From a bacterium (GTDB lineage Bacteria > Sumerlaeota > Sumerlaeia > SLMS01): a DNA stretch of 58,103 bases. The notes beneath the pieces are model-generated. The model saw only the letters and a list, made by a program, of their open reading frames with translations. It did not search any database and was not told the origin of the DNA. Shown here one piece after another: positions 16,774 to 25,279 of this stretch; the first letter of the stretch is position 1; every line of letters begins with the position of its first letter. The DNA is taken from positions 1 to 58,103 of the forward strand of contig WGMQ01000014.1 in NCBI GenBank assembly GCA_016125005.1, given 5' to 3'. Made by a program: the position numbers and the translations under genes.

Positions 16774-17439
16774 TCAACCGGCGCGCACCCCCCCGCGCGC
16801 CGCTGCCACGAAGGCCTGAAGCTTCTTCGCGTCCAATTGACCGTTCGTGCGGACTCCGCTGCAAATGTCGAGTCCGTGGGGGCGGACCTGTGCTATGGCC
16901 TGTGCGGCGTTGTGCGGGCCGAGGCCTCCCGCAAGCCAGACGGGACACGGCACTTCCTGCACGATGCGCGCGGCGAGCGACCAATCGTGCGTCCGGCCTG
17001 TTCCACCAAGCTCGGGAACCTTGGCGTTGGGTCGGCCCGAGTCGAGCAGCAACGCGTCCGCCAGCACGCTGTAGCGACGCGCTTCTTCGAGGTTCTCCTC
17101 GCCCTCCACGTGGATCACCTGCACGAGCTGCACGTCGCCCAGGGCGGCTCGCAGTATGGGGAAGGCGAGGGGCTCGACCGAGCGACAGAGCTGGATCGTC
17201 CGCGTGCGGCAGCGCGCGTGTTGGGCCACGATTTCACGGGGGTCGGTGAGGCTGGTCAGAAGGAACCTATCCAGCTCCGTCGGGGCCGCAGCGGCGACGC
17301 GGGCGATGGTCGTCTCGTCGATCACGCCGGGGCCGCTCGGCATGGCGGAGACGAGTCCGACCGCGTTGGCGCCCGCCGCGTGGGCGAGGAGCATTTCCTC
17401 CTGCGAGGCAATGCAGCAGATCTTGATGTGCAGGCTCAT
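16774..17439 (-). CDS. trpF: Phosphoribosylanthranilate isomerase
   Basis: 221 residues, normal length. It converts N-(5-phosphoribosyl)anthranilate to CdRP in tryptophan synthesis. The N-terminal KICCIAS corresponds to the usual KICGI: the catalytic Cys is kept and the following Gly is Cys. ALLLDSGRPNAK carries the catalytic Asp, and ELGGTGRTHDWSLA, VWLAGGLGPHNAAQAIAQ and GLDICSGVRTNGQLDAKK are the phosphate-binding ends of the TIM barrel. GGGAG lies 6 bp before ATG 17437-17439. No other trp gene is visible; it lies 103 bp upstream of the glycan operon on the same strand and may be its first gene or a separate unit. Confidence 0.88.
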   Translation of the reverse strand: MSLHIKICCIASQEEMLLAHAAGANAVGLVSAMPSGPGVIDETTIARVAAAAPTELDRFLLTSLTDPREIVAQHARCRTRTIQLCRSVEPLAFPILRAALGDVQLVQVIHVEGEENLEEARRYSVLADALLLDSGRPNAKVPELGGTGRTHDWSLAARIVQEVPCPVWLAGGLGPHNAAQAIAQVRPHGLDICSGVRTNGQLDAKKLQAFVAAARGGVRAG

Positions 17440-17593
17440 GGCGGGCTCCCTTGCGTGGAGCGAGTCAAGCGACGGCGTGGATCGGTGGGCAAGTGCGCGG
17501 ACGCAGTTCCCCGTTGAGGCTGCGGTGGCATCGCCGGGACAGTCGCGTCAACTTCCGGGCACGGGACCGGGCATTCTTGGGGAGAGCACCGCG

Positions 17594-18727
17594 GTGGGAA
17601 TCGAGCGCTTGGGCTTGCGCGACTTTCGGTTGGTGCGGACGGCGGACGTGGATCTGGCGCCGGGCGCGAACCTGTTCGTGGGCGAGAACGCGCAGGGGAA
17701 AACGACGGTTCTTGAGGCGGTGAGTTATTTGGCGCGTGGGCGCAGCTTCCGCACGGCGCGGGACCGCGAGTGCCTGGCGTCGGCGGGAGACGAGGTGGCG
17801 CCGGTGGCCTCGGCGGAGGCGCGGTTCCAGCGTCATGGTTCGCGGCGATTGGTGCGCGCGGCGATCACTCCCTCGGGGAAAACCTTCTGGCTCGATGGCA
17901 AGGCGCTGAAGACCGTGGGAGAGCTTTGGGGCGTGCTGCCGATCGTGACGTTCCTTCCCGACGACCTGGAGTTGGTGCGCGGGGCCCCGGCGGAGCGACG
18001 CCTGCTGCTGGACGCGCTGCTGGCGCAGGTGGACCCGACGGGCCTGGCGGCGATGCAGAGTTTCAACGCGGCGCTGAAGCAGCGCAACGCGCTGATCCGC
18101 GACCGCGCGTCGGCGGCGCAGTTCGATGCCTGGGAGGCGCAGATGGCCCACTGGGCGGCGCGGCTGTTGCCGCGGCGACAGCGTCTCATCGAGCGCCTTG
18201 GGGCTTGCGTGGAGCAGCACGTGCAGGTGCTCAGTCGCGGGGCTGAGCGCGTCGCCGTCACGCACGACACCGGCTGGCCCGCGGCGTCCCCGATCCCGGC
18301 ACTGGTGACGGACGGCGCCAAGGCCTCGGCGCTGGAAGAACCACTGGCGCGCGCTTGGCGCGAGGCCCGCGACGCGGACCAGGACCGGCTCTTCACGCGC
18401 CACGGCCCCCATCGCGGCGATCTGTCGCTCCGCATCAACAACCGCGACGCGCGCGTCTACGCGAGCCAGGGACAGGCGCGCACGCTGGCGTTGGCGCTGC
18501 GCCTCGGCGAGCGGGAACTCCTGGAGCAGATCACCGGCGAACCGCCCGTGCTGCTGCTCGACGACGTGCTCGGGGAACTGGACCGGCAACGGAGCGAGCA
18601 CTTCATCCGCCTGCTCTCGCGCGACGGCGTGCAGTCGCTCCTGACCGCCACAGACGCGGCGCCGCTGGAGGCCGAACTCCCCATCGCCGCACGCTTCACC
18701 GTCACCGGCGGGACCGTGCGGCGATAG
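17594..18727 (+). CDS. recF: DNA replication and repair protein RecF
   Basis: 377 residues from GTG 17594, with GGGGAGAG (17578-17585) 8 bp upstream. SMC/RecF-type ATPase: IERLGLRDFRLVRTADVDL, Walker A GENAQGKTTVLEAVSYLARG with the family's RSFRT following, and VTFLPDDLELVRGAPAERRL (strongly RecF). The C-terminal signature is RDARVYASQGQARTLALALR, with Walker B PPVLLLDDVLGELDRQR. RecF loads RecA at gapped DNA with RecOR. It is often next to dnaA/dnaN; here it is divergent from trpF and followed by a DUF4143 ATPase, so it has left the classical origin cluster. Confidence 0.92.
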   Translation: MGIERLGLRDFRLVRTADVDLAPGANLFVGENAQGKTTVLEAVSYLARGRSFRTARDRECLASAGDEVAPVASAEARFQRHGSRRLVRAAITPSGKTFWLDGKALKTVGELWGVLPIVTFLPDDLELVRGAPAERRLLLDALLAQVDPTGLAAMQSFNAALKQRNALIRDRASAAQFDAWEAQMAHWAARLLPRRQRLIERLGACVEQHVQVLSRGAERVAVTHDTGWPAASPIPALVTDGAKASALEEPLARAWREARDADQDRLFTRHGPHRGDLSLRINNRDARVYASQGQARTLALALRLGERELLEQITGEPPVLLLDDVLGELDRQRSEHFIRLLSRDGVQSLLTATDAAPLEAELPIAARFTVTGGTVRR

Positions 18728-18751
18728 GTGGGCGTTGACAGGTCGAACGGT

Positions 18752-18809
18752 AAAGTGGTCGGATTTATTACCACTTTGGATTGAAAGTGGTAACGGATTT
18801 TACCACTTT
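18752..18809. promoter_or_regulatory. Two tandem palindromes in front of the DUF4143 ATPase gene
   Basis: Unit 1 has arms AAAGTGGT (18752-18759) and ACCACTTT (18770-18777). Unit 2 has perfect 10-bp arms AAAGTGGTAA (18784-18793) and TTACCACTTT (18800-18809) around CGGATT. Both units are 26 bp, share CGGATT inside, and begin 32 bp apart, close to three helical turns. A TTGACA hexamer (18735-18740) lies just upstream. The pair covers most of the 103-bp gap between recF and the ATPase start and looks like a double operator or a DNA/RNA structure element. The binding protein is unknown. Confidence 0.6.
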
Positions 18810-18830
18810 TGTGCCGCCCTGGAGTCCCAC

Positions 18831-20174
18831 ATGCTTGAGCTCATCAAGACAATGATCCTCGATTTTCAGGAATCCGATCTGGAGATCGGCGTCCCGCGGC
18901 GTCAGCGTGTGCAGTCCGTGGCCCGCAAGGCGACGATCCTGGTCGGGGTCCGGCGGAGCGGCAAATCCACACTGCTCGCCCAGCGAATCCACGAGTTGAT
19001 CGAGACCGGCGTTTCGCGGCAGAACATCCTCTACCTCAACTTCTTCGACGACCGGCTGCATGGGATGAACGCGGAGTCGCTTCGGCTCATCGCGGAGGCT
19101 TACTTCGCCTTGTTCCCCGAGAAGAAGGGAGCCGAGCAGGTCCACTGCTTCTTCGACGAAATCCAAATGGTCGAGGGATGGGAGCCGTTCGTCGACCGCA
19201 TGATGAGGACGGAGAAGTGCGAGGTCTATCTGACCGGTTCGTCCGCTCGCATGTTGTCGAAGGAGATCGCCACCCAGATGCGTGGGCGGGCGCTGAGCTG
19301 GGAGGTCTTTCCGTTTTCCTTCCGCGAGTTCTTGGACTCACGAGGGCTGGATGTTGTAGGGGAGCTTTCCACAAAGGGGCGGCTCCGGGTCCAGAAGGCC
19401 TTCGCCGAGTTTTGGGAGACGGGTGGCTTTCCTGAGGTGGCAGCCCAGCCGTCGCCGAAAGGTGGGTTCGGAGACGCCCTGCCAGAGAATCTCCGCGTGA
19501 AGACGCATCAGGAGTACTTTCATGCGACGCTCTTCCGCGACCTGATCGAGAGGCATGACATCCCGCATCCCCGCGCGGTGAGCGACCTTGCCCATCGCCT
19601 CCTGAGCAATGCGGCGTCGCTCTACACGATCAACAGCCTGACGGGTTATCTGAAATCACTCGGTCACAGCGTGCCCAAGTCCGCTGTCAGCGACTACCTG
19701 CTCTGGTTCGAGGATGCGTATTTCCTCTTTTCCGTCAGGATGTTCGACGCCTCGATCGCCCGCAGTCTCGTGAACCCGAAGAAGATCTACTCCATCGACC
19801 ACGCCCTGGCGCGATCCGTCTCGCCGGGCATCCTGCTAAACACAGGGCATCTGCTGGAGAACCTCGTGTTCGTGGCGCTTCGGAGGCAGGATAGCTCCAT
19901 CCACTACTACAAGACCAAGTCGGGCAAGGAAGTGGATTTCATTGTCTCGCCGCGTGGCGGGTCCAGGCGACTGGTCCAGGTATGCGAGTCGCTCGCTGAT
20001 CCGGAAACACGACGGCGCGAGGTCGTGGCACTTGAGGAGGCAATGCGGGAGCAGAAGCTCAGCAGCGGCGTCATCGTCACGCGTTCCGAGGACGAAACGA
20101 TCAATGTGGATGCGGGCGAAATTCGCGTGCTACCTGCCTGGCGCTATCTTCTGGAAATCGACCCGGCGGGATAG
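18831..20174 (+). CDS. AAA-family ATPase with C-terminal DUF4143 domain
   Basis: 447 residues. ATG 18831 was chosen for GGAG at 18821-18824; an earlier in-frame ATG (18735) would translate through the palindromes. N-terminal ATPase: Walker A ILVGVRRSGKSTLLAQRIHE (Lys ~45), NILYLNFFDDRLHGM, Walker B VHCFFDEIQMVEGWEPFVDR, sensor YLTGSSARMLSKEIA and the family-typical RGRALSWEVFPFSFREFL. The C-terminal DUF4143 ends with HYYKTKSGKEVDFIVSPRG, resembling a PD-(D/E)xK core (E-V-D-F). These ATPases are frequent in archaea and anaerobic or candidate-phylum bacteria, tend to be mobile and have no firm function. It stands alone between recF and a convergent ribBA. Confidence 0.85.
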   Translation: MLELIKTMILDFQESDLEIGVPRRQRVQSVARKATILVGVRRSGKSTLLAQRIHELIETGVSRQNILYLNFFDDRLHGMNAESLRLIAEAYFALFPEKKGAEQVHCFFDEIQMVEGWEPFVDRMMRTEKCEVYLTGSSARMLSKEIATQMRGRALSWEVFPFSFREFLDSRGLDVVGELSTKGRLRVQKAFAEFWETGGFPEVAAQPSPKGGFGDALPENLRVKTHQEYFHATLFRDLIERHDIPHPRAVSDLAHRLLSNAASLYTINSLTGYLKSLGHSVPKSAVSDYLLWFEDAYFLFSVRMFDASIARSLVNPKKIYSIDHALARSVSPGILLNTGHLLENLVFVALRRQDSSIHYYKTKSGKEVDFIVSPRGGSRRLVQVCESLADPETRRREVVALEEAMREQKLSSGVIVTRSEDETINVDAGEIRVLPAWRYLLEIDPAG

Positions 20175-20180
20175 CCCCCC

Positions 20181-21398
20181 TCACTCCCCTTCCGACACCG
20201 GGAGCAGATGCCCCATCTTGATGGCCTTCGTGCGCATGTAGCGTTCGTTCTGGGCGTGGAGGCCAACGACCAGCGGCTCGCGTCCCACGACCTCCAGGCC
20301 GAAGCCGCTGATGCCGACGATCTTCGTCGGGTTGTTGGTCATGATGCGGATTTTGTGGAGTCCCAGGTCGGCGAGGATCTGGGCGCCGATGCCGTATTCG
20401 CGCAGGTCCGGCTTGAAACCGAGCGACTCGTTGGCCTGCACGGTGTCCTGTCCCTTGTCCTGCAGGTTATAGGCGGCCAGCTTGGCGCGCAGGCCAATGC
20501 CGCGACCCTCCTGGTCCATGTAGATGATGACGCCGTGGCCTTCGGCGGAGATCCGTTCCATGGCGGCCATGAGCTGCGGGCCGCAGTCGCAGCGTTGGCT
20601 GAGGAACGTGTCGCCGGTGAAGCACTTGGAGTGGACGCGGATCAGGGCCGAGTCCTGCGCGGCGGGGTCGCCCAGAACGAAGACCTGGTGCTCGTCGCCG
20701 TTCATCAGGTTCTCGTAGACGTGCACATCCCACAGGCCGAAGGGGTTGGGGATGCGGGCGGAAACGACTCGGCGCACAAGCTTCTCGTGGGTCTTGCGAT
20801 AGGCGATCAGATCCTCGATGGTGATGATGCCGACGCCCAAGTTGGTGGCGACTTGTTCCAGGTCGGGGACGCGTGCCATGGTGCCATCCTCGTTGAGGAT
20901 TTCACAAATAACGCCGACGGGGGGCACTCCGGCGAGGCGGCATAGGTCGGTCGCGGCCTCGGTGTGTCCGGCGCGGACCAGCACGCCGCCGTCGCGGGCA
21001 ATGAGCGGGTTGATATGGCCGGGGCGCAGCAGGTCCTCGGGCCGGGTACGGTCGTTGGCGAGCGCACGGATCGTCAGGTAGCGATCGTAGGCGGAGATGC
21101 CAGTGCTGACCTCGTTGGAATCCACCGTGACGGTGAAGTTGGTGCCTTGGTGCTCGGTGTTGCGCGCCACCATGGGGAACAGTTCCAAGTGGGCCTGGCG
21201 GGAGCGCGTCATGGGGACGCAGATCATGCCGCGGGCGTGCTTGAGGAGGAAGTTGATCTTCTCCGGGGTGATGTGACAGGCGGCGAGGATGAAGTCCCCT
21301 TCGTTCTCGCGCTGTTCGTCGTCGACGACGATGACGAATCGCCCCTGGCGGATGTCCTCGATGGCTTGCTCGACGCTGATTCTGCCGATGGATGGCAC
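20181..21398 (-). CDS. ribBA: Bifunctional riboflavin synthesis protein RibBA
   Basis: 405 residues with GTG start at 21396-21398. The N-terminal DHBP synthase (RibB, ~1-205) shows GRFVIVVDDEQRENEGD, HARGMICVPMT and LVRAGHTEAATDLCRLAG. The C-terminal GTP cyclohydrolase II (RibA) shows IRVHSKCFTGDTFLSQRCDC, with the three zinc cysteines, then IIYMDQEGRGIGLRAKLAAY and KIRIMTNNPTKIVGISGFGL. The two halves make both substrates of lumazine synthase, from ribulose-5-phosphate and from GTP. It converges on the ATPase gene with a 6-bp gap. I see no FMN riboswitch in the 115 bp upstream. Confidence 0.95.
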   Translation of the reverse strand: MPSIGRISVEQAIEDIRQGRFVIVVDDEQRENEGDFILAACHITPEKINFLLKHARGMICVPMTRSRQAHLELFPMVARNTEHQGTNFTVTVDSNEVSTGISAYDRYLTIRALANDRTRPEDLLRPGHINPLIARDGGVLVRAGHTEAATDLCRLAGVPPVGVICEILNEDGTMARVPDLEQVATNLGVGIITIEDLIAYRKTHEKLVRRVVSARIPNPFGLWDVHVYENLMNGDEHQVFVLGDPAAQDSALIRVHSKCFTGDTFLSQRCDCGPQLMAAMERISAEGHGVIIYMDQEGRGIGLRAKLAAYNLQDKGQDTVQANESLGFKPDLREYGIGAQILADLGLHKIRIMTNNPTKIVGISGFGLEVVGREPLVVGLHAQNERYMRTKAIKMGHLLPVSEGE

Positions 21399-21513
21399 GG
21401 TGGCGGGTTCCCTTCGCTGCGATCATGGCTCTGGCGGGAGGCGATGCTCCCGCCCGCTCATGTGCGAAAACCGTACCGCGGCGCCGTGCGCCACGTCAAA
21501 CGAAGGGACGTGG

Positions 21514-23787
21514 TTACTCGGTGGCGGGCTCGTCGGGGGTGATGCCAAGGAGCCGCTCGACCTCGGCGCGGGCCCAGGGATTGGTGGCGCAGTAGGGGTT
21601 GTCGGCGGACAGCTCGATGGCGCGGAAGTAGTCGGTGTGGGCCTGTTCCATGCGTCCTAGCTTGGCATAGAGGAGCGCCGACACATCGAAGCTCTGGGCC
21701 TGGATGGAGTAGACCGGGTCTGCCTGCAAGGTCAGGACGTTCTGCAGGTCGGACTCCTGCACGTCATTGGCAAGGTAGGCGGCAACGCCGGCCACGCAGG
21801 CAAATCCGAGGCTCTCCTTCACGGACTCGCGGATGGCCTCCAGGTTCTTGGTCTCGCCGTCGCGGGCGAGAACGATGAACTGGTGAAGGGTACGTGGTTC
21901 GAAGGGCATGCAGAAGCCTACGACCCCGCAGGGCTTCCCCTCACGGGTGAGCTTCTTGTCCCTTTCGACCGCCCAATCGAGCGCCTTGCCCGCTTCCTCC
22001 CAGTTGCCGCCATCGACCAGAGTCCATACGGCGCTTCGCGCGGCCTCGGCACCGAGCTGCTCGTCATTCCAGCTGTCGATGCTCTCCCAAAGCTGCGGAT
22101 CGGTCTTCATGAGATCGTGGCAGATGACGTAGTTCTGTGCGTTGGAAGCGACCATGAAGGCGCGCGCGCGGTCCACCTGCTTGATGTTGGGGTTACGGGC
22201 CAGCTCGAACATCTTCTCGAGCTGGGTCTTTGCGGCGGGATCGGCCATGGCGTAACGATTCATGTAGTCGAAGTTGTTGGCCTTGAGCTCACCCATCTTG
22301 CTGCGAGCTTCCACTTTGTGATAGTGGGTCACCACGTTGATCATCCGGCCGTTGCCCGGGTTCCGTTCCATCCCCTCGTTCATGAGGGCGATCGCCTCCC
22401 CTTCGTATCCGTACCAGCGCGGGAGCAGGAAGTTGGTGACGCTGTACCAGGTCTTGTCGGAGTCGGGCCAGGCCTTGATGGTCCGTTCGTGAATGTCGAG
22501 CGCTTCCTGCTTCCGATCGCTCACGAAGAGCAGCGAGCAGTAGATGTTCGAGATTGAGGGGAGCAGACCGCCCGAACTGACGGCGCGGCTGAGCAACGCC
22601 ATCGCCTTCTCGTTGTGCTCGCGGTACCCCTTCCAGCCTTCCGGAGTCACGGTGTTCGACCAGCCGGTTCCCCGGTATTCCTGCGCCACATCCTGATGAA
22701 GCGCCCCACCGCTCCAGGCGACGTAGGGCGACTCGGGAACGCGCTTGGCCCACTCCTCTGCGTCGGCGACACGGTCGACATAGCGGCCTGCGTCCTTCCC
22801 TTCGGCGAAGTACTCGTCCGCCCAGCGCATGGCACCGGGATAGGTGGCGAGGATCTGACGGAACTGGCTGACGGCCTCCACCTCGCGTCCCTGCGTCATG
22901 AGCATGCGGGCCCGCCCGAGCTGGAATCCCATCGGGGCGGACGCGTCGAGCGGTTCACCGACCAAGCGGGCCGCAGCCAGCGTGTCCTTCTTGTTTCGCG
23001 CAATGAAGCAGCGAAGATTGTAAAGTACCGGATCTCCGGTCAGGGTGGCGTCGACACGATCCCACAGGGGGTGGCTCGCATCTTCCCAAGCGGCGCGGGT
23101 TTCCTCCGTCGATGTATCGTAGGAGCGCCACAGGTCGGGATCGCCGGGAAGGACGTCGTGGGCGGAAAGCACGGCGGCGTCCCTGGTCATACCTCCCTGC
23201 TCGAGCGCCCAGCGGAGTGTGCGGCTGGCCACCGATGTCAGCTCCCCGATGGCGCAATCGTCCTCGCGCGTCCAGGTCGTCTCCCCCTTGGTCAGCGTGG
23301 CGACCACATGGATTTTCCCCTCTTCCATGCGGTCGAGCTTGTACGACAGCGTGTGGGTCGGCTTCGTCAGGGCGATGAGGGCCGACTCGAAATCCACGCT
23401 GGTCTGGAGAAGCCAGTCCGCCCGGTAGGGGGCGGTGTCGGACATCAGCTGGAGCACCATTGCACTGGAGATGAGGCCGACATTGCGGGGCCACGAACGC
23501 ATGAGCATGGACTCGTGGGAGCGCATCATCAGCTTGGTGTCCTCGTCCAACAGGCCCGTGTCCTCCCAGACAACGGGAAGCACCAGCAGAACCGTATCGA
23601 CGGGGACGGCAGGGGTCTTTTTCCAGACCTCGGAGGCCGCGGCGGGTGGTGTCGTGCCGGTCGGCGATGGTCGATTCAGTCGCTGCCACAGGACGGTCGC
23701 TGTGTAGATAAACCCGCCGAAAATAATCGCCAGAAGCAGCAATGCCGCTAGCAGACCGAATACTGCCTTTTTCGAAGGCATACTCAT
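21514..23787 (-). CDS. Large membrane-anchored protein with TPR-like helical repeats
   Basis: 757 residues from ATG 23785-23787, with GGGGAGA 6 bp upstream; a longer in-frame start (23847) lacks one. A short cytoplasmic N-terminus MSMPSKKAVFG is followed by one membrane helix (~8-30) and a Pro/Thr/Ala linker (~40-55). The rest is extracytoplasmic. Its first ~200 residues contain VDTVLLVLPVVWEDTG and LKGETTWTRED-type beta segments; the remainder is alpha-helical with TPR-like pairs (GFQLGRARMLMTQGREVEAV, ALLYAKLGRMEQAHTDYFRA). It probably acts as a periplasmic scaffold. I do not recognise the family. Confidence 0.75.
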   Translation of the reverse strand: MSMPSKKAVFGLLAALLLLAIIFGGFIYTATVLWQRLNRPSPTGTTPPAAASEVWKKTPAVPVDTVLLVLPVVWEDTGLLDEDTKLMMRSHESMLMRSWPRNVGLISSAMVLQLMSDTAPYRADWLLQTSVDFESALIALTKPTHTLSYKLDRMEEGKIHVVATLTKGETTWTREDDCAIGELTSVASRTLRWALEQGGMTRDAAVLSAHDVLPGDPDLWRSYDTSTEETRAAWEDASHPLWDRVDATLTGDPVLYNLRCFIARNKKDTLAAARLVGEPLDASAPMGFQLGRARMLMTQGREVEAVSQFRQILATYPGAMRWADEYFAEGKDAGRYVDRVADAEEWAKRVPESPYVAWSGGALHQDVAQEYRGTGWSNTVTPEGWKGYREHNEKAMALLSRAVSSGGLLPSISNIYCSLLFVSDRKQEALDIHERTIKAWPDSDKTWYSVTNFLLPRWYGYEGEAIALMNEGMERNPGNGRMINVVTHYHKVEARSKMGELKANNFDYMNRYAMADPAAKTQLEKMFELARNPNIKQVDRARAFMVASNAQNYVICHDLMKTDPQLWESIDSWNDEQLGAEAARSAVWTLVDGGNWEEAGKALDWAVERDKKLTREGKPCGVVGFCMPFEPRTLHQFIVLARDGETKNLEAIRESVKESLGFACVAGVAAYLANDVQESDLQNVLTLQADPVYSIQAQSFDVSALLYAKLGRMEQAHTDYFRAIELSADNPYCATNPWARAEVERLLGITPDEPATE

Positions 23788-24167
23788 GTTGTTTCTCCCC
23801 GTTGTACCAACAACCGATGCGTTTACCATTCCGCTGGTCGGTGGCAATCATAACCGTGTTGCAAACCACATCTTGTCATTCCGCTGATACTTTGCCGGAC
23901 CGGCGGTGTCCGGCGGGAAGGAGCCTTGGCGCTCCATGCAGAGGACCACATGTTGTGCAAAACCCGTGTGCAACGAAAGACACCCGATGCCTTATCCACA
24001 GCTTTAACCAAAAATAAGAGCCCGAATTCATGCGGTCTGCGTGTGCGAGACAGAATGTGCAATAATTCGCACCCACCTTGGTTGATCGATTCAATTTTTT
24101 CCTTGAATCGGTCCAACCGCTGAACTAGCTTGCGATCATTCAAGCGAGACCAAGAGGAGATCGTCCC
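23788..24167. other. 380-bp divergent intergenic region with a hairpin and a single DnaA-box-like site
   Basis: It separates the TPR-like gene (minus) from the thioredoxin-like/CBM48 gene (plus) and is visibly more AT-rich than the genes. It holds a hairpin GCCGGAC (23894-23900) / GTCCGGC (23908-23914), a perfect TTATCCACA (23992-24000) equal to the DnaA box consensus, and the small inverted GTGC/GCAC pair near 24056-24071. AGAGGAGA (24153-24160) is the ribosome-binding site of the plus-strand gene. No ORF with coding character and no recognisable riboswitch is present. It probably holds two divergent promoters. Confidence 0.5.
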
Positions 24168-25214
24168 ATGATGTCTTTGTTCAGTAATCAGAAAACCCCG
24201 TGGCCTCTCCTGCTCGTCACACTCGTGTTGATGCAGGCTTCGTGGGCGGTGGCCGCACCGGTCCGGTGGATCAGCAACCCCGACGAGGCGAAGCTGATCC
24301 AGGCCGAGAAGAAGAAGCCGGCGGTCATCTTCTTCTTCAACGAGCAGGCACGCCCCGCCATGCAGATGCAGACCGAAACCATGGCCAACAGCGAGGTCAC
24401 GGCACGTCTCGGTGACTTTGTCTGCGCGGCGATCGATCAGGCGGCCCACCCCGACATGGCAGGTACCTACAAGCTGGTCAAGGTGCCGACCGTGGTGTTC
24501 CTTGATGCAGAAGGTAAGGAGATCGACCGCGCCGTTGGCAATAAACCCGCCTCGGAGTTCGTTCGCTATCTTGATCGAATTTCCAGTGCCTTCCGCACCA
24601 AGGCCGTTGACTCGGAAATAAGCCCCTTCAAGGTGGCTGCCGTCGACATCCTGACGGCCCAGACGGACACGATCTCGACCAACCTGGCGTTCTACGCCGC
24701 TGACGCCAAGCAGGTCTTCATCGTCGGTGACTTCAACGACTGGCGCGTCGACGCCACCCCGATGAACAAGGCGGAGAACGGTTTCTGGAATATCACGCTC
24801 CACCTCGCCTCGGGCATCTACGAGTACATGTATCTGGTGGACGGCGAGACCTACCAGCCCGATCCGACCAACCCCTTCAAGAAGCAGAATCGATACGGCG
24901 GGGCGAACTCGGTGCTGCTGATCGGCAACCCGCGGGTGTCCCCCGTCGTGACGGGCAACTCGGTCATGTTCCGTCTCTACGAGCCTAATGCGAGCGAGAT
25001 CTCCGTCGCGGGATCGTTCAACAACTGGGCTGCCTTCACCATGTTCCGCAACGAGAAGGATCCGGCGGAGTGGGGCGTGCGCTATGACAACGTGCCGGCC
25101 GGCACCTATCAGTACAAGTTCATCATCGACGGGGTTTGGACAATGGACCCGGAGAACTATACTCCCGGTTACGACAGCAACAACACGATGAACAGCAGCT
25201 TTACGATCAAATAG
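24168..25214 (+). CDS. Secreted thioredoxin-like protein fused to two glycogen-binding (CBM48/AMPK-type) domains
   Basis: 348 residues. Signal peptide LLLVTLVLMQASWAVAAP (~13-31). Residues ~35-150 fit a thioredoxin fold (KKPAVIFFFNEQARPAMQMQ, YKLVKVPTVVFLDAEGKEID with the cis-Pro PT motif), but the usual CxxC is replaced by EQAR. Two E-set domains follow: the first has KQVFIVGDFNDWRVDATPM and SGIYEYMYLVDGETYQPDP, the second SEISVAGSFNNWAAFTMF and AGTYQYKFIIDGVWTMDPE. The G-x-F-x-x-W and Y-x-Y-x-F/Y-x-V/I-D-G patterns are the AMPK-beta/isoamylase carbohydrate-binding signature. A non-catalytic, carbohydrate-binding role in the envelope is likely; redox chemistry is not. Confidence 0.85.
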   Translation: MMSLFSNQKTPWPLLLVTLVLMQASWAVAAPVRWISNPDEAKLIQAEKKKPAVIFFFNEQARPAMQMQTETMANSEVTARLGDFVCAAIDQAAHPDMAGTYKLVKVPTVVFLDAEGKEIDRAVGNKPASEFVRYLDRISSAFRTKAVDSEISPFKVAAVDILTAQTDTISTNLAFYAADAKQVFIVGDFNDWRVDATPMNKAENGFWNITLHLASGIYEYMYLVDGETYQPDPTNPFKKQNRYGGANSVLLIGNPRVSPVVTGNSVMFRLYEPNASEISVAGSFNNWAAFTMFRNEKDPAEWGVRYDNVPAGTYQYKFIIDGVWTMDPENYTPGYDSNNTMNSSFTIK

Positions 25215-25248
25215 GCTCCATCATCATTCTCCATCCCAGTTGGACGGC

Positions 25249-25274
25249 GGCGCCTCCGGTTCTCCGGAGGCGCC
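25249..25274. terminator. Hairpin between convergent genes, possible bidirectional terminator
   Basis: An 11-bp perfect stem, GGCGCCTCCGG (25249-25259) and CCGGAGGCGCC (25264-25274), surrounds a TTCT loop. It lies 34 bp past the stop of the thioredoxin-like gene and directly before the stop of the convergent dihydroorotase gene. There is no T-tract on either side, so it may stabilise 3' ends rather than act as an intrinsic terminator. Confidence 0.5.
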
Positions 25275-25279
25275 GTCAC

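Noticed and set aside
17465..18601. 378-codon minus-strand frame opposite recF
   Set aside because: Arg/Gln/Leu/Val-rich mirror of the conserved recF reading frame.
23992..24000. Perfect DnaA box TTATCCACA as a replication origin
   Set aside because: Only one box, no cluster, no dnaA or dnaN nearby; similar words occur elsewhere, including inside the kinase gene near 37416.
23823..24803. 326-codon minus-strand frame opposite the thioredoxin/CBM48 gene
   Set aside because: It mirrors the well-supported plus-strand gene and runs across its promoter region.
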